Positions 12,001 through 25,401 of a DNA stretch of 64,000 nt are shown here, piece after piece. Location: contig OU744446.1 of assembly GCA_916610825.1 (NCBI GenBank), positions 30,642,445 to 30,706,444 on the forward strand, written 5' to 3'. Position 1 is the first letter of the stretch; the number at the start of each line of letters is the position of its first letter. The translations under genes and the position numbers were made by a program. The notes under the pieces were generated by a model. That model did not search any database, had not been told where the DNA came from, and saw only the letters and a program-made list of their open reading frames with translations. Source of the stretch: Haliclystus octoradiatus. Taxonomy: Eukaryota > Cnidaria > Staurozoa > Stauromedusae > Haliclystidae.

Positions 12001-15000
12001 AAAATATCTTGGTGATTGAAATATTTGTCAATTACAGTTTCATGATTTGTTAGTTTATAACGAATGTGTAGGCCTATTATTGTTTCTCATCATTTTTAAA
12101 CATTTGTAATTTAGTTTTGGTGCTGAATTTAGCGACGAAAGTGATGTACCAGATGATGATAGCGACAGCGACTTTGAACCAGAGAAAGAATCAACCAGGG
12201 TATGTTGTTGCTTATGGATGTATATACGCACGTATAGACCTACTCAACCAGAAAATACTCATGCCCCTTTGATACAAACAGATTGGAAGACACAAGATAT
12301 GTTTTCATTAAGCAATAGCTGATAGAAAAGTGATGGTACAGTATAGCTCATTTTAAATGTCTAGCAACACCCAAAATGCTTGTTATCATTTTATGGAATA
12401 AATAAATTGTTTATTTTGATTAGCATGAACACAGCAGCAGCAGCCACTTACACTATTTAGATAATATTTTGATCCCTATAGACTGGTGGCCTTTATATAC
12501 AGGGTTGATTTGATAAAAATATTTTGATCAAGTGACCACTATATACAGGTGGCTGCTATTTAGAGGTGATCATTGTAAAATGAGAATATTTGACTGTACA
12601 TGTATATTATCCTACTGTACAATGACAGTGATATCATTGTACATTATAGTATTTGTATATTATAGAACAAACACAGACTTACTTCATCATCTGATGATCA
12701 GCATGCAGCTATGTCAGTTATGCTATTTTATTGCGCTACATAAATAATGATTTTCAGCTTTCATCAGATTATACTGTAGTTTACTATTGCTATTTAATAT
12801 TTTGTAATTATTATCTTATAGTCTCGGGTGAACAATGGGAAATCGAAAAACATTTCAATCTCACAACAAATGGTAATTATTTCTTCTTGTAATATCATTT
12901 TTGTTGTTGTAATAAAGATTCAGAATATTTAATAACAATAAATTTGAAATTAATGCATTGTTATCTTGTATTGTTCTTCTTATTGTAGCATAATCAAATT
13001 AGTTCTGGTGATGTTACAAGACTTAACAATGTTGAAGTTTGCTTCGGATGTTCAGCACATTCTAATCAATTACAAAAGTCACCGAAGGGTCTACTCTGTC
13101 CACAATGCTTCCAATTCTGGAGGTAACTATCAAACATTCACCATTTCACGTAATATTATAGTCTGCAATCAATAATATAACACTAAGTAATGGGCGCACA
13201 ATTTCCTATTTCCTATTGATATTTGGCGCACAAGATGGCGCGTGATTTGGGAAAATTAATATTTTCATTATTTATATCGAAAGCATCAACAAAAAATTTC
13301 AAAAGAAATGTGAAATATAGTTGTAGAATTCCAGAAGGCCAAACTTTTTTCCATACCCTGTTTATGACCCCAACATTGTCTAACATGTCTCTGTACTACT
13401 GTACTGGATATGTTGATCCAAAGTACTTCAGCCGATTGCTACTTTGCTTAGCTCTTTCAACTAAATTTGCGTCTACGATGTCATGTATTTTTTACAACTG
13501 TTATATAGCTGATGGTTTCTAAATGATCAACTGACTTTCTTTTACAGGCAAACCAATGTGATGCGACCCAAAGTGACCATATTACAAGGTAACAATGCAA
13601 CACAACCACACAAAACATCACAAGGAAAACAAAAGAAGAAGGTACCAAAGGTATGACAACGTAGATGATTAGAAGTACAATCAAACACACTTAATATCCC
13701 CTGAGCTTTAGTTATCCCGCCATGTTGATATCTCCTAGGAAACTCCCAGGTAACCATGTATGATTACATCAGACCTTCAGTATACAGATTAACTGTAACA
13801 GGACTCATGGGAAAAAGTGGTCCCACTTAATCAAATAAATAAATAAATCAGACTTTTGTTATCTGTTCCAAGTTACAAATTGGTTCATTTTCACATTCTC
13901 TAGTGGCCCGTGTGCCAAGACTCTTTCATGGAGTTGAGCATGGATTACCAACAATTTCATTGTATTTATCTTAATTTTCGACTTATCCCAAAAGATTTGA
14001 CCACATATTATGGTTTCAAAGCCAATTTGCAGATCAAATAACCAAGAATTTCACTTATCGGAATTGCAATGTAGGCCTACCGCAATGAAAAATGATGGGA
14101 GATTTGTAAAATCCATTTTCAGGGAGTTACACAAATAACCCTGTATTTCCAATACATATTTTATATAGCATACTCAACTTATAAATGTATTTTCATTTAA
14201 CAGGGGATGATATTGACACATGATAATCTGATAACTGTCTCTCAAATGCATGGCGATAGCCACGTTCATCCATTAGAAATAAACCTTATCAATCTTAGAA
14301 GGCAGATGCAAACACAAAAACAAAGTCTACTTGAACAGAAGCATACGCTAGATGGTGATTCAGATGTCTTCAGATTACCTGAGGTAGAGTCTTGAATATT
14401 TACAACGCATGCAAACTTGGCGTTTCATATTGTATCAATTCAGCTGTGTGAATTATAGTCTATTACTTTACTGCTGTGTCTTACAAACTAGATCCTCTAC
14501 ATTAGAAGATGGTGATTCATCTTGTCAACCAACCAAAAGTGTGTTTTTCTTAGAATGTTTCTAATTTTCTTTGATAGATGTCAACTAAAGTCAATTTACG
14601 ATGGACAAATGAAGAATTACTGATGGCAGTGCAATGTATGTAACTAGTACTATCGATTTGTTTCAGTCAGCTTTTCTTATGAAGTTTTATGAGTTCAAAC
14701 AGGTTATATTCAACAGTCTCTGTGACTTTTTGTGAAATTTAAACAAGAAAATATTTTATACCGGGCCTACTGTTAGTGGTAGTTTAGCAAAAAGGTAACA
14801 AACTGATCAGAAATATTAAATAACCAATGATTTTGCGTTGTAGGTGTGAGAAAATACGGTAAAGATTTCCAAGCAATGGCAGAAGTCCTTGGAAACAAAA
14901 ACATCAGTCAATGTAAAAATTTTTTTGTGAATTACCGTCGACGATTCAATTTACACGATGTGCTTGAAGAATATGAAAAAGAAAATAGTTTACCACGTAG

Positions 15001-15930
15001 CGATAAATCAATTGCTAATTGGGATAGTGTGATTGATGATAATATGGGTGTGAATGAAAATGAAGAACCTCAGGGGTCACCTGGTAGTAATTCATTAAAG
15101 CATGATAATATCAAACAAAATAACCACATCATTACCAATGGTATGTACTGGAGATTGGAAATAACCTTTATTTAATGACAACCTGTTTTGGATGGCCATT
15201 TGTCTTCTGTAGAACATTCTGAATGAATGCAATCAAACTGGAATCCAATGGTTTTTCTCATCAACGAATATCTTATTGTCCTGGGACCCGTCCAGGAGTT
15301 TCAAAATTGACAATCTGGCTAATAGATTTGACCTTGAGAGTATTTGTCAGACTCCATTTGACTAAACTTGAACGTCCAGCCCCCCTCCGTTCCCTGTTCA
15401 CGTGTGCATTTACTTTGAGATGATGTCTGAAGGTTTTGACTGTAAATTATGTTGAAAGTAAATTTATTCCTCAAAAAAATTAAACTGTTTTGCAATAAGG
15501 AGCAGGGTCCAACAAAATCTTGAAACCTGGAAAATTCAGAAGGAAAAGGCAAAATGTTGAATGGAAATTAAAAATCATTAGAAAAATATGAAAAACAATG
15601 GCAGTACAATTGCTCATCCATTGATTTTAAACGTTGAGGTTTGCAGAAGGTAAACCATTTTGCCACACCATTTGCATGGCAATTTCCGTTATGCCATAGG
15701 CCTACTGCTAGACTTCTGAAATCTGACTAACTATTCTTTGACTTAAATTGGTATGGTACTATAACATGTTTTAATTTCTTTTAGGCATGAATATGAATCC
15801 GCAAACATTTCTTGGATCAAAACATAACGAATCACCACTACCACATGCCGGCTCACCTCTTGGCATAGTTTCGTCGTCTGCACCCACTCATCCACCACCA
15901 TTGGTTAAACCAATTACTAATGTTCAATAA
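6020..15930 (+). CDS. RCOR1: REST corepressor (CoREST), ELM2-SANT-SANT protein, 15 exons
   Basis: Scaffold that ties the histone demethylase LSD1 to HDAC1/2 in the nucleus. Exons: 6020-6113, 6361-6417, 8106-8174, 8914-8966, 10020-10098, 10599-10681, 11488-11609, 12115-12199, 12822-12872, 12989-13122, 13548-13650, 14204-14383, 14578-14635, 14844-15140, 15785-15930. All junctions keep phase and give 536 residues. The ELM2 domain spans about 32-117 (HDAC binding; contains [18 protein letters not shown]), SANT1 about 118-167 (starts DEWSMEDK), an acidic stretch about 190-212, a helical linker about 320-370 (LSD1-binding region in the family), and SANT2 about 376-424 (contains [12 protein letters not shown]). 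Odd: exon 10 encodes a CX2C-X15-CX2C motif (Cys 249, 252, 268, 271) between the SANT domains. The tail is Ser/Pro-rich. Assignment to RCOR1, 2 or 3 is not meaningful in an invertebrate. Confidence 0.93.
7540..7930 (+). pseudogene. LINE 3' end fragment in RCOR intron 2
   Basis: The open stretch 7577-7804 encodes a segment with [17 protein letters not shown]-like and YNDI motifs typical of the extreme C-terminus of CR1/L2/Jockey-type LINE proteins. It is followed by a short 3' UTR ending ATATAAATGTCTTATTATTATTATTA, a common LINE tail form. Only the 3' end is present, as expected of 5'-truncated insertions. Confidence 0.65.
8493..8681. mobile_element. pogo/Tigger-like MITE, copy 1
   Basis: A 189-bp element with inverted ends CAGTGGTACCCGCTCAAGTG and its near complement ending GGGTTACACTG. 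The subterminal blocks resemble the copies at 39949 and 19901. It lies in RCOR intron 3. The TA target duplication is preserved only on the right. Confidence 0.7.
10811..10984. mobile_element. Second pogo-like MITE family, copy 1
   Basis: Ends CAGTGAAACCTGTATATA and its near complement ACAGGTTTGACTG. The interior contains repeated blocks of the form GACCACTATA-GACAGGT. It lies in RCOR intron 6. A partial relative occurs at 12470-12600 in intron 8. Confidence 0.6.
11658..11863. mobile_element. hAT-type MITE, copy 4 (divergent interior)
   Basis: The termini CAGGGTCCGACAAAA and TTTGTCGGACCCAG match the family, but the middle differs and is longer than in the other copies. It lies in RCOR intron 7. 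Flanking TGCTG-containing octamers may be a decayed target duplication. Confidence 0.6.
12470..12600. mobile_element. Partial second-family pogo-like MITE
   Basis: It shares the CCACTATATACAGGTGG-type blocks and the TTTGACTGTA terminus with the element at 10811. The left end is not clear. Confidence 0.4.
15503..15660. mobile_element. hAT-type MITE, truncated copy 5
   Basis: It begins with CAGGGTCCAACAAAATC and keeps one AATTCAGAAGGAAAA block and a TTGAGGTTTGC block, then fades. It lies in RCOR intron 14. Confidence 0.55.
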
Positions 15931-16189
15931 CAATACAAATGATAGAAAACACAAATCGAATAACTTTTTTCTTGTCATGGACAATATTTTCTTCATTATT
16001 TTATTATAAACAACGAAAGATTTCATGTGCATTTAAAAGTTGTAATAATTTAATTTAAATAATACTACACACATCCTAAGTTACTAGGCTAGGTTATTTT
16101 CTAATTGACAGAATGGTGGTCTCCAGATTCTTGGTATGATCTTTGCTCATAGAGCCATTGTATATGAAATGCATTTGTTTTAACATTTA

Positions 16190-16209
16190 AATAAAGTTGC
16201 AACAATAAA
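16190..16209 (+). terminator. Poly(A) signals for RCOR
   Basis: Two overlapping-range AATAAA hexamers at 16190-16195 and 16204-16209, about 260 bases past the RCOR stop codon. Confidence 0.6.
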
Positions 16210-16580
16210 AATGTGCCATAAATTTATTACTAAATTACATGTTTGAACTAATTGATCTATTAACATTGCCTAGACTATAAATTTGATCGACAGACTCTTT
16301 ATATATCATTTCTTTGAAATTTAAAGATTTAAATTTGTTTGAGTGAGCAAAATGGCCGACATCACAGATATTGTATATACATCTCTTTTTAGAGTAGTTG
16401 GCAGTCTAAAAATGTTAATATGTCTATATGGCTTTTAATTAACTTATAAACTACTTTAGTTTGACTCTAAGTAGCAGAAACGAGTTGTAAGCATCTTTAA
16501 AATTAATAATTTGTAATGATATCTTGTATTTATAAGAACATTAATTGCTCTTGTTATCAGTTGGTATTATTTATTTCTTG
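16210..16580. other. Convergent 3' UTR interval, RCOR / ENTPD
   Basis: This interval separates the RCOR poly(A) signals from the ENTPD stop. A minus-strand AATAAA lies only 6-11 bases past the ENTPD stop (16575-16570), which is unusually close. Other AT-rich hexamer variants lie further on, so the two UTRs may abut or overlap. Confidence 0.4.
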
Positions 16581-19500
16581 CTAACTTGGTGTCTTCGTTT
16601 TTTCATATAAATCTAATGCTGCACCCAATGCCCAACTAACTTCAACATCATCTATCTTCTTTTTCAACTAAATAAAAGAAAAATCCTTAAATTGTTAAAC
16701 TGATAACTGCATTGTTTTGGAATGCTAATTGTTTGGCCCTATAAAGAACTAGAATTTGTCTTTTTTCATTGAAAACCAATCAAAACAATTGAAGGCATAT
16801 GTTCCCTTCGCCTACATGCAGACCTTACAGGATCAAAAGCTAAATTCCTTGTGATTAGTAAAGTCTGTGCACACACAAGCTGAATCGCTTGGTTTTGACC
16901 GGAAGATCGGATAACCAAAAATTAAGCCAAATATTACAAACGAGGAAGTTAGATTTCTATCATGTAAGGTCTGCTCACAGGCTAATGGTTCCTCAATTTT
17001 GTACGGTAATGTTTGAGAATCATAGCTGCAGTGGCCAAATAAATTGGTCATTACTTGTTTATCAGTCAATGCTAAATGTATGACCGTTGGAGGAATCATA
17101 TGGAAATGGAACACAATAGTTATCATTTTGATAACAGCAAACTGGAATTTTTAAAATAGTCACAGTAGTTTTGGAATTAAATTCAACAAAGCGAGGAGTT
17201 GTCTGTCTCTTTGTTATATTTATTTCGTTCTGAAAGGTTCATGAAATTGGTTTTCAAAGTGAATGTGTATGAATTTCAATTGCGATTGAAGATATTTTTC
17301 AGAGTAGTAGGGTCGACTCATAAACAATCATAACTCAAAATTTTTACCTTAACTTGTTATACCAGGTGCCTTTTTTCGATAAACGGATAAGTATTTTTTT
17401 TGAGAAATAATCGGCCTAAGCATTTGAAAAAGTGACTGTTTCAAATCTTGAAAACGGAGATTCAAAATTAATTGACGTCATAATATCTTCTTTTTAATCA
17501 TAACGAGTGAGCGTTTGTAAACTGTGGTAATCTTATTGCTTTCACTCGTATTGATAGGCATACTTACAGTCAATTGTTGATTGAGTTCAAAGCCATATCC
17601 ATCTGTTAAAAGAGTAGCGATGAAGACAGCGTCCAAACAAAGAAACGGTGTGTCTGTCACATAACCACGTTGACAAACTGAAACATGATCAAATATGTTT
17701 ATAAAATTACTTTGAAAACTGGATATGTTTTTTCTGCTGACGTCACTAGCGCACAATGGGACATCAAATTGAAAATCTAAGTTAATTTCAACCAGTGTAG
17801 TGTAGCCTACCACATTGGAGCATGGTGTATGTTACTCAAATTAAGCATTGCAAAAATATATCAAAAAGAGACATGAATTTGATCTGTGCCCACAATTTCA
17901 GATAAAAATGAAATATTAAATATTGATGCTACATAAAAAATGAAGTTATTTATTTGCATTCCTCTTACCTGTTTGTCCGGCATCAATATAATCTTTAACT
18001 TGCACCTGGCCACCAGCTACTATGTCTAGTTCGGAGAAAATAAACAACTTGTTACGAGATTCAGGGCTCGATAAAATGGGGGCCGTAGGCACATTTTGGG
18101 AACAATAGAATTATTGCAAATTAATTAATTCTGGATTTGGAGTGACTATTGAAGACTTTTCTTGATTAGTAACTTTTAAGAATTCTAAGCATGTTTCAAT
18201 TAGTGTTACTCTCACTAAATTGATGTCCTTTCAAAAGCCAGTAACCTAACAACTTGCAGGCAATTTGGTCGCAGGCACAAATACATTTTGTTAGACCCCT
18301 GATGAGATTGTTGAACACTGAATTAATTGAGTAAGGCATGGTTAATACGCTGTTCTGAACATGTGCAAAGAATGACCTGAGTTTCTCAAAACTGAGTTGA
18401 TCTAAAGTATCAACAGCTGCTTGTAAACACAAATTATGACTCTCCTGTTGACATTTCTGTTGGGTTTCAAAGTAGTTCTAACATCACTCCTGTCTCATAG
18501 GTCTAATATCTGTTTAAATCTCTTACTTACCAATCAAACCAAGATCAACAGCTCTATCATAAAAATATGAAAACGCAAAGAATTTTCGCTTTGACAAAGG
18601 TCCTAAACGGGATAAACACAACAACCGAATTATCTACTGGTTGTGTTGTTGAATGTTGAGTGATTTAATTATCACTCAAATAATACACAAATGAATTAGA
18701 TCCATTGGATAAGGTCACATTTTTGCAGTATACCTACAAGAGGGCTGTCTAATTGCTACATCAACCTTGATATTTAAACATTTTTAATGGTAAAAATAGA
18801 AAACATAAATACTGACCTGGTTTATTGACATTAAAGACAATTTTCTTGGCAACTTCACGGCAACTATCAAAGCTACATTGACTGCTTCCACTGAAAAATA
18901 CAAAACATGACAGGAATGAGATTCTATAATCAGCAGAGAGTAGGCCTAACATATAATGTTCAAAAGATGCTCAAAACAGGATCTACCCAATTGGATATTA
19001 AAATATTGCTACTAAAATAATTAGACAACTTGTTCTCAAGGGTCTAATCGTTACATACAACATGGTTGGCAGAATTGACATTTTTTACAAGCTTCCATTT
19101 GATTCTGAAACAGTTGTAGTGTGTAAAGCCTTTAAAGGGGCAAAAATGACCGGTGGGCTTTACGCTTTTAGAGTCACGCGCGTGTTTGTCATTTGTATTG
19201 TTCCGGTGAAACCATGCTAAGCCATGACTGACATTGATCGTTGAGTTTACGCTAAGCTTAATTCAAGTTGAGCTCGTAGAGACCACTGGCAAATGCTGCT
19301 CCTTTAAGCATGATACCTAGAAACAGGGAAGTATTCCGAAGAAATAACAATAATCTTGAAAGATCTAACCTTTTTTTAAACCATAATAATTAATTCGTTT
19401 ACCATGAAACTAATTTGAAAAAGAAAATGATGGAGCACCAAGAAGTTCCTTAAAAACATTGACAACTATAGTGTTGCATTTCATTATGAAATATATGATA

Positions 19501-22500
19501 GAGCTGTATTGTGTGATATCCCTGTTGAAATGTTATAGAAAACAATGTAACAGCGCAGCTTAAGGTATGCTAACCTGATGTCAAATGTAGACTCTCCATG
19601 TTTCCATAACGAGCTATATCCAGATGGAAAACAAGGGCTTGTCACATCAACTGCATCTGTGGGTTTCTCATAAACTACAGAAAATATAGAAACAAATAAA
19701 TATTATTAGTAATCCTATTGTCATGTCTGGACGTATTGTTTGGTAATGGGGACAGTTGATATCTGTTTAGACCAGTAGGCCTAATATGACCTCGATTCGA
19801 TTTGTTGTCTCAAATTGAAAACCCAATGTCAATTGCTGCAGTCCGATGACATTGCTGCAGCTTGAACCAGTTAGCAACATAGTTATACGTTGCCATGACA
19901 AAGTAACCTGCATAAGTGCAATTCAGATAAGTGGAATTCTTGCTAATCTGCAACCTGGATTTGAAACTCAATAAACTATTTTGTGATCAAATCCTTGTTA
20001 AACAATTCTGATAAATGTGGATTCGGATAATTGCAATGAGAATCGTTGGCAATTTTGATTTGAGCACTTAAGCTGGGTACACTGAATTCACAAAATTGAT
20101 CAAATGAATGAGAACTTTTTCCCCTCCATAATCTCTATGTCCTTATTTGATCGCACCTTGTCATCTGACAATCATGAGGTCTGAAACAGGGTTAACCAAT
20201 ATATTTGCATATCTGTTCCCTAACTGGGATTGTGTTTGCAGTATGTCATTAGATTGTTAGTATATGTTACAAAATGTTTGCCAGACCATCCTAAAGCCTA
20301 ATCTCTGTGAAATTATCAGTTAACCATTTTTTTTTTTTTTGGGGGGGGGGGGGGGGTAATATCAATGACAGTGACCTACCTATTTTATCAAATGATGTAT
20401 GATTCAAGATGGAGGCACGAGCAGACATTAAACCAAGACCTAAGTAGCTACAAACAGAAAATACAGCTTAATGTAAGAATGATATATATAGATCGATAGA
20501 TGTATATTTGTCAATAAAGCATGACAGGAGCAATCAGGGCAGACAGTTTAAAAATGACTACCACTTATGAAGTGCCTAAATACAAAGGTGATACTACTAA
20601 ATGAGCTTTGATTTACAAGTCATGTCTAGAAAACAAATAAAAGGTTACATTAATCTACAAAACTTTGATAATATTGATTTTTTCCATTTTAAATTTAAAT
20701 ATGGATAATGTTTTGCTCGAAACAATATAATCGGGTAGAGAGTTCCACAAGGGAATAACGCGATTGAAAAATGAATTTCTGTTTGTGTTTGTTCTCGGAA
20801 TATAGCGAGCACAAATTTTTCTCGAATGACCGCGAGTAAACGTGGGTGAAGCTTCACCAGGGTACCAGGCTGTAAGTCAACTAAGTTGTTCAAAACTTTG
20901 AATAACATAATCAGATCAAATTTTAAACGTCTGATTTCTAAGGATTCAAGACCAAGCTTTTCCAGACGATCTTTGTATGATGTGTACCTGATGTGTGATC
21001 TTTGACACAAAATCTGTGTAAATTTACGTTGAACCTTTTCAATAGTGGTAATATCTTTGGGCAAGAAAGGAATCTAGACGGGTGTATCTTATTCAATAAT
21101 AGGGCAAATATACACCTTGTAAGCCATTAGAAGAAGCATGGCATTGTTCAGTGTAAAACATTTAAATAATAATTAAGAGCGCGACGAAGCTTTTGCAGCA
21201 AGTTTACAGCAATGCTGGGAAGATTTGAGGTCCGATGTAATTAAAAATACCGATATCTCTAACTGTATTTACTTTGTTTGATGGACAGTTACTTAAGTAA
21301 TACAAGTTGGATGGAATACTCCGTTTATTACCAACAAATAATGAGCTGCATTTCTCAATGGCAATACGTAGCTGCCATATGTCTGCCCATTCTGAGAAAT
21401 TCAGAAGAGTTTTTATCAGTGCTTCAGGAGATGAATTATTTGACCTCGCAGAATAAAATTTAACATCATCAGCAAAAAGTTTGAGTGATTGCAGTGATCT
21501 TCGAGGCAGTCAACAATGTCGTTAATATAAAGTAAAAAAGTAGGGGTCCGATAACTGAACCTTGGGGAACTCCACTAGTGACATCCAATGGTGAAGATAG
21601 AGCGCCATTTGCCGATACTTGTTGCGTTCTATCGGAAAGGAAGGCTTTAATCCAATTTAATAGTTCAAAGGAAATACCGTAAGCTTTTAGTTTATGTAAT
21701 AATTTCTAGTGAGACACCGTGTCGAAAGCTTTACTGAAATCAACGTAGATTGCATCAAGACGGCAAATTTACATCTATTATTTACAGCAAATGTCCAATC
21801 CTCTAATGTTTCTAAAAGTTGGGTGCAAGTAGAGCGACGAGATAAAAATCCAAATTGATGACGTGTTATGAGATTGTATTTCCTTAGATAAGCGAGAATG
21901 TTTTTTGAAATTATTGACTCCATTACTTTGCAGGCTATCGATGTAAGAGAGATAGGTCTGTAGTTAGATTTGCAAGATGAACTGCCTTTTTTGAACATGG
22001 GACAAACAGTCGCTTGTTTCCATGACAAAGAGAGATTGCCCGCTTTCATGGAAAGTTCAAATAGGAAACATAATGGTATGGCGATTTCTTCTGCAACTGA
22101 TTTAAAGAACAAAGCAGGATAAATAAGGTTTTAACGCAGGTTTTAACCTAATGATGCATATATAGATCAATATAATTATCAAGCATATATATATATATAT
22201 AAAGTAATTGTGTGGGCAAAACATCAATTTTAGTGCTCAACGCTAAAAGCAGAGCAATATAAATAGTAGATCAAAGATCACGAGTTTATTCCGTTACTCT
22301 GAGTTCGCGTAAAGACGCTCTTCAGACGGTTTTATTATCTTTGATCTACTATTTATATATATATATATATAATAATAATATATGGCGAAAGAGTCAAATA
22401 ATACACATTCTTTACTGTTACTCAAGTTTCACACTTTTCACAGCGATCTTCAGACAGATTTTTTACTCAATCTGTCTGAGTTTTGAATCTGTTTCTGTTT

Positions 22501-25401
22501 GAGTAAAAAATCTGTCTGAAGATCGCTGTGAAAAGCGTGAAACTTGAGTAACAGTAAAGAATGTGTATTCTTTGACTCTTTTGCCATATATTATTATTAT
22601 TTACCGCTCTGTCAAATGAAGACATAGAGCCCTATATTATCTGCTATTAGATAAACATAAATTTTATTATATATATATATATATATATATATAATAAGTA
22701 TAGGTTTATCTAATAGCAGACAAAATAGTGCTCAATGTCAACATTTGGCAGAGCGGTAAATAATAATAATAATGGTGATAGATCAAAGAAAACACATTCT
22801 TTACTGTAACTCCAAGTTTCACGCTACTGCGATCATCAGACAGTTTTTTATTCTATTCAATAAAATAAAAAACAGTAGAATAAAAAACTGTCTGATGATC
22901 GCAGTAGCGTGAAACTTGGAGTTACAGTAAAGAATGTGTTTTCTTTGATCTATCACCATTATTATTATTATTATATATATATTATATATATNNNNNNNNN
23001 NNNNNNNNNNNNNNNNNNNNNNNNNNNNNNNNNNNNNNNNNNNNNNNNNNNNNNNNNNNNNNNNNNNNNNNNNNNNNNNNNNNNNNNNNNNNNNNNNNNN
23101 NNNNNNNNNNNNNNNNNNNNNNNNNNNNNNNNNNNNNNNNNNNNNNNNNNNNNNNNNNNNNNNNNNNNNNNNNNNNNNNNNNNNNNNNNNNNNNNNNNNN
23201 NNNNNNNNNNNNNNNNNNNNNNNNNNNNNNNNNNNNNNNNNNNNNNNNNNNNNNNNNNNNNNNNNNNNNNNNNNNNNNNNNNNNNNNNNNNNNNNNNNNN
23301 NNNNNNNNNNNNNNNNNNNNNNNNNNNNNNNNNNNNNNNNNNNNNNNNNNNNNNNNNNNNNNNNNNNNNNNNNNNNNNNNNNNNNNNNNNNNNNNNNNNN
23401 NNNNNNNNNNNNNNNNNNNNNNNNNNNNNNNNNNNNNNNNNNNNNNNNNNNNNNNNNNNNNNNNNNNNNNNNNNNNNNNNNNNNNNNNNNNAGTTAAACA
23501 TATTTAATAGCAGTGCTTATTGTTATTTATTGTAATGGTTTCTATTGTTAATATTTAATCTATTGTTATTACATTTCCGTATGCTTGGTCACGTTTTGGA
23601 TGTTTTGAAATTGGAAAGGTAAAATTTGTTTTCAAGTAATAAATTGCGTGAAAGAGAAAACAGGTGTGAATCAATGGAAAAATTCCTACTCCGTAATTGA
23701 TTGGTTCAAAAAAATAAATCACAAGAATAAACACACTTTTATGGTATTTGATATTGAGAACTTTTACCCTTCCATATCAGAAGACCTATTGAACAAGGCA
23801 TTAAATTTTGCAACACAATTCACTTCTATCAATGAATCCGATAAAAATATAATAATGCACTCCCGAAAATCAATATTATTCAACAATGGTACCGCATGGA
23901 CAAAAAAGACCAACAACAGTCTGTTCGATGTAACAATGGGAAGTTACGATGGAGCGGAAACGTGTGACCTAGTCGGTTTATTCATTCTAGATAAATTGAA
24001 ACAGGTATTCAGCCTTGAAAATGTTGGCCTATACAGAGACGATGGCTTGGCAATACTCAAAAACAAATCAGGACCTCAGGCTGAAAGATTAAGGAAAAAA
24101 GTAATAAAAATTTTCAAGGAGCAAGGCTTAAACATCACTATCAAAACCAACATGAAAGTAGTTGACTTCCTTGACATCACTATTAACTTAGATACTGGCA
24201 CTTTCCAACCCTACAGAAAACCGAACTCACAGCCTTCTTACGTAAATGTTATGTCCAACCACCCACCAAACATAATAAAACAACTGCCGACGGGAATTAA
24301 CCAACGGATTTCGGATCTATCAAGCAACCCAGAAATATTCGACAACGCAAAACAGCAATACGAAGAAGCATTGAGAATAAGCGGCCATGAGTCGCACTTG
24401 CATTTCAATCAGCGCCAAATGACAAATAACAACAGGAGAAAAAGGCAACGAAATATAATTTGGTTCAACCCGCCGTTTAATAAAAGCGTCAAAACAAACA
24501 TAGGCCGCATCTTTCTGAAACTACTAAATAAACACTTCCCAAAAGAACACCAGTATCGAAAAATTTTTAACCAAAATAATATTAAAGTCAGCTACAGCTG
24601 TACCAGCAATATGGAAAGAATAATAAAAAACCATAACAGAAAAGTAACAAGTGAACCAAAGGCCGACAAACAAAACACAAAACAATGCAACTGCAGATCA
24701 AAACCAACGTGCCCACTACAAAATAAATGCCAAACAGAAAGCGTGGTCTACATAGCAAAGGTGACAACTGAAGATGACTGCGTCAAAAATTACATCGGAC
24801 TGACTGAAGGTAGCTTCAAGGATCGCTACACAAAGCATATGCTGTCTTTCAGAAACAGAAATTATGAATTAAACACCCAACTTTCAAAATACATTTGGCA
24901 AGCCAAAGACAACAAGCTGTCCTACCAGATTGAATGGTCAATCTTATGCAAGGCTGCTGCATACAGTAATAAATCAAAGCGTTGTTTTCTCTGCCTGGCT
25001 GAAAAATATAATATAATTTGCTCAAAAGAAACCTTAATCAACAAAAGATCAGAACTAATATCCAAATGCCGCCATGAAAACAAATTTTACCTTTCCAATT
25101 TCAAAACATCCAAAACGTGACCAAGCATACGGAAATGTAATAACAATAGATTAAATATTAACAATAGAAACCATTACAATAAATAACAATAAGCACTGCT
25201 ATTAAATATGTTTAACTAGGTTTTATGTATGTATGTTTTTAATTGTATTCTGTCTGATGATCGTTTAACAACGTGAAACTTCAAGTAACAGCAAAAATGG
25301 TGTGTCTTTCTTGACTCTATTATTATTTACCGCTCTGCTATTTACAAGCATTGAGCACTGTTCACCTGCCAATACTTTTAAATTTTTATTAAATTTGAAA
25401 C

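Larger units (their letters stand above)
22150..22991. mobile_element. Tandem foldback array of Penelope-type terminal repeats
   Basis: Arms alternate in orientation around two kinds of centre: (AT)n runs at about 22190, 22355 and 22670, and the spacers between paired hammerhead-like motifs at about 22470 and 22860. Each unit runs from a hammerhead-like core through GAATGTG, a TTATTATTATTTACCGCTCTG block and an ATTGAGC-like block to a TATTAGATAAAC block and then (AT)n. The same order follows the Penelope-like reading frame at 25.1-25.5 kb, which identifies the repeats. The array is cut by the assembly gap. Confidence 0.75.

Noticed and set aside
22909-23535. Open frames spanning the gap
   Set aside because: They consist almost entirely of N and cannot be interpreted.
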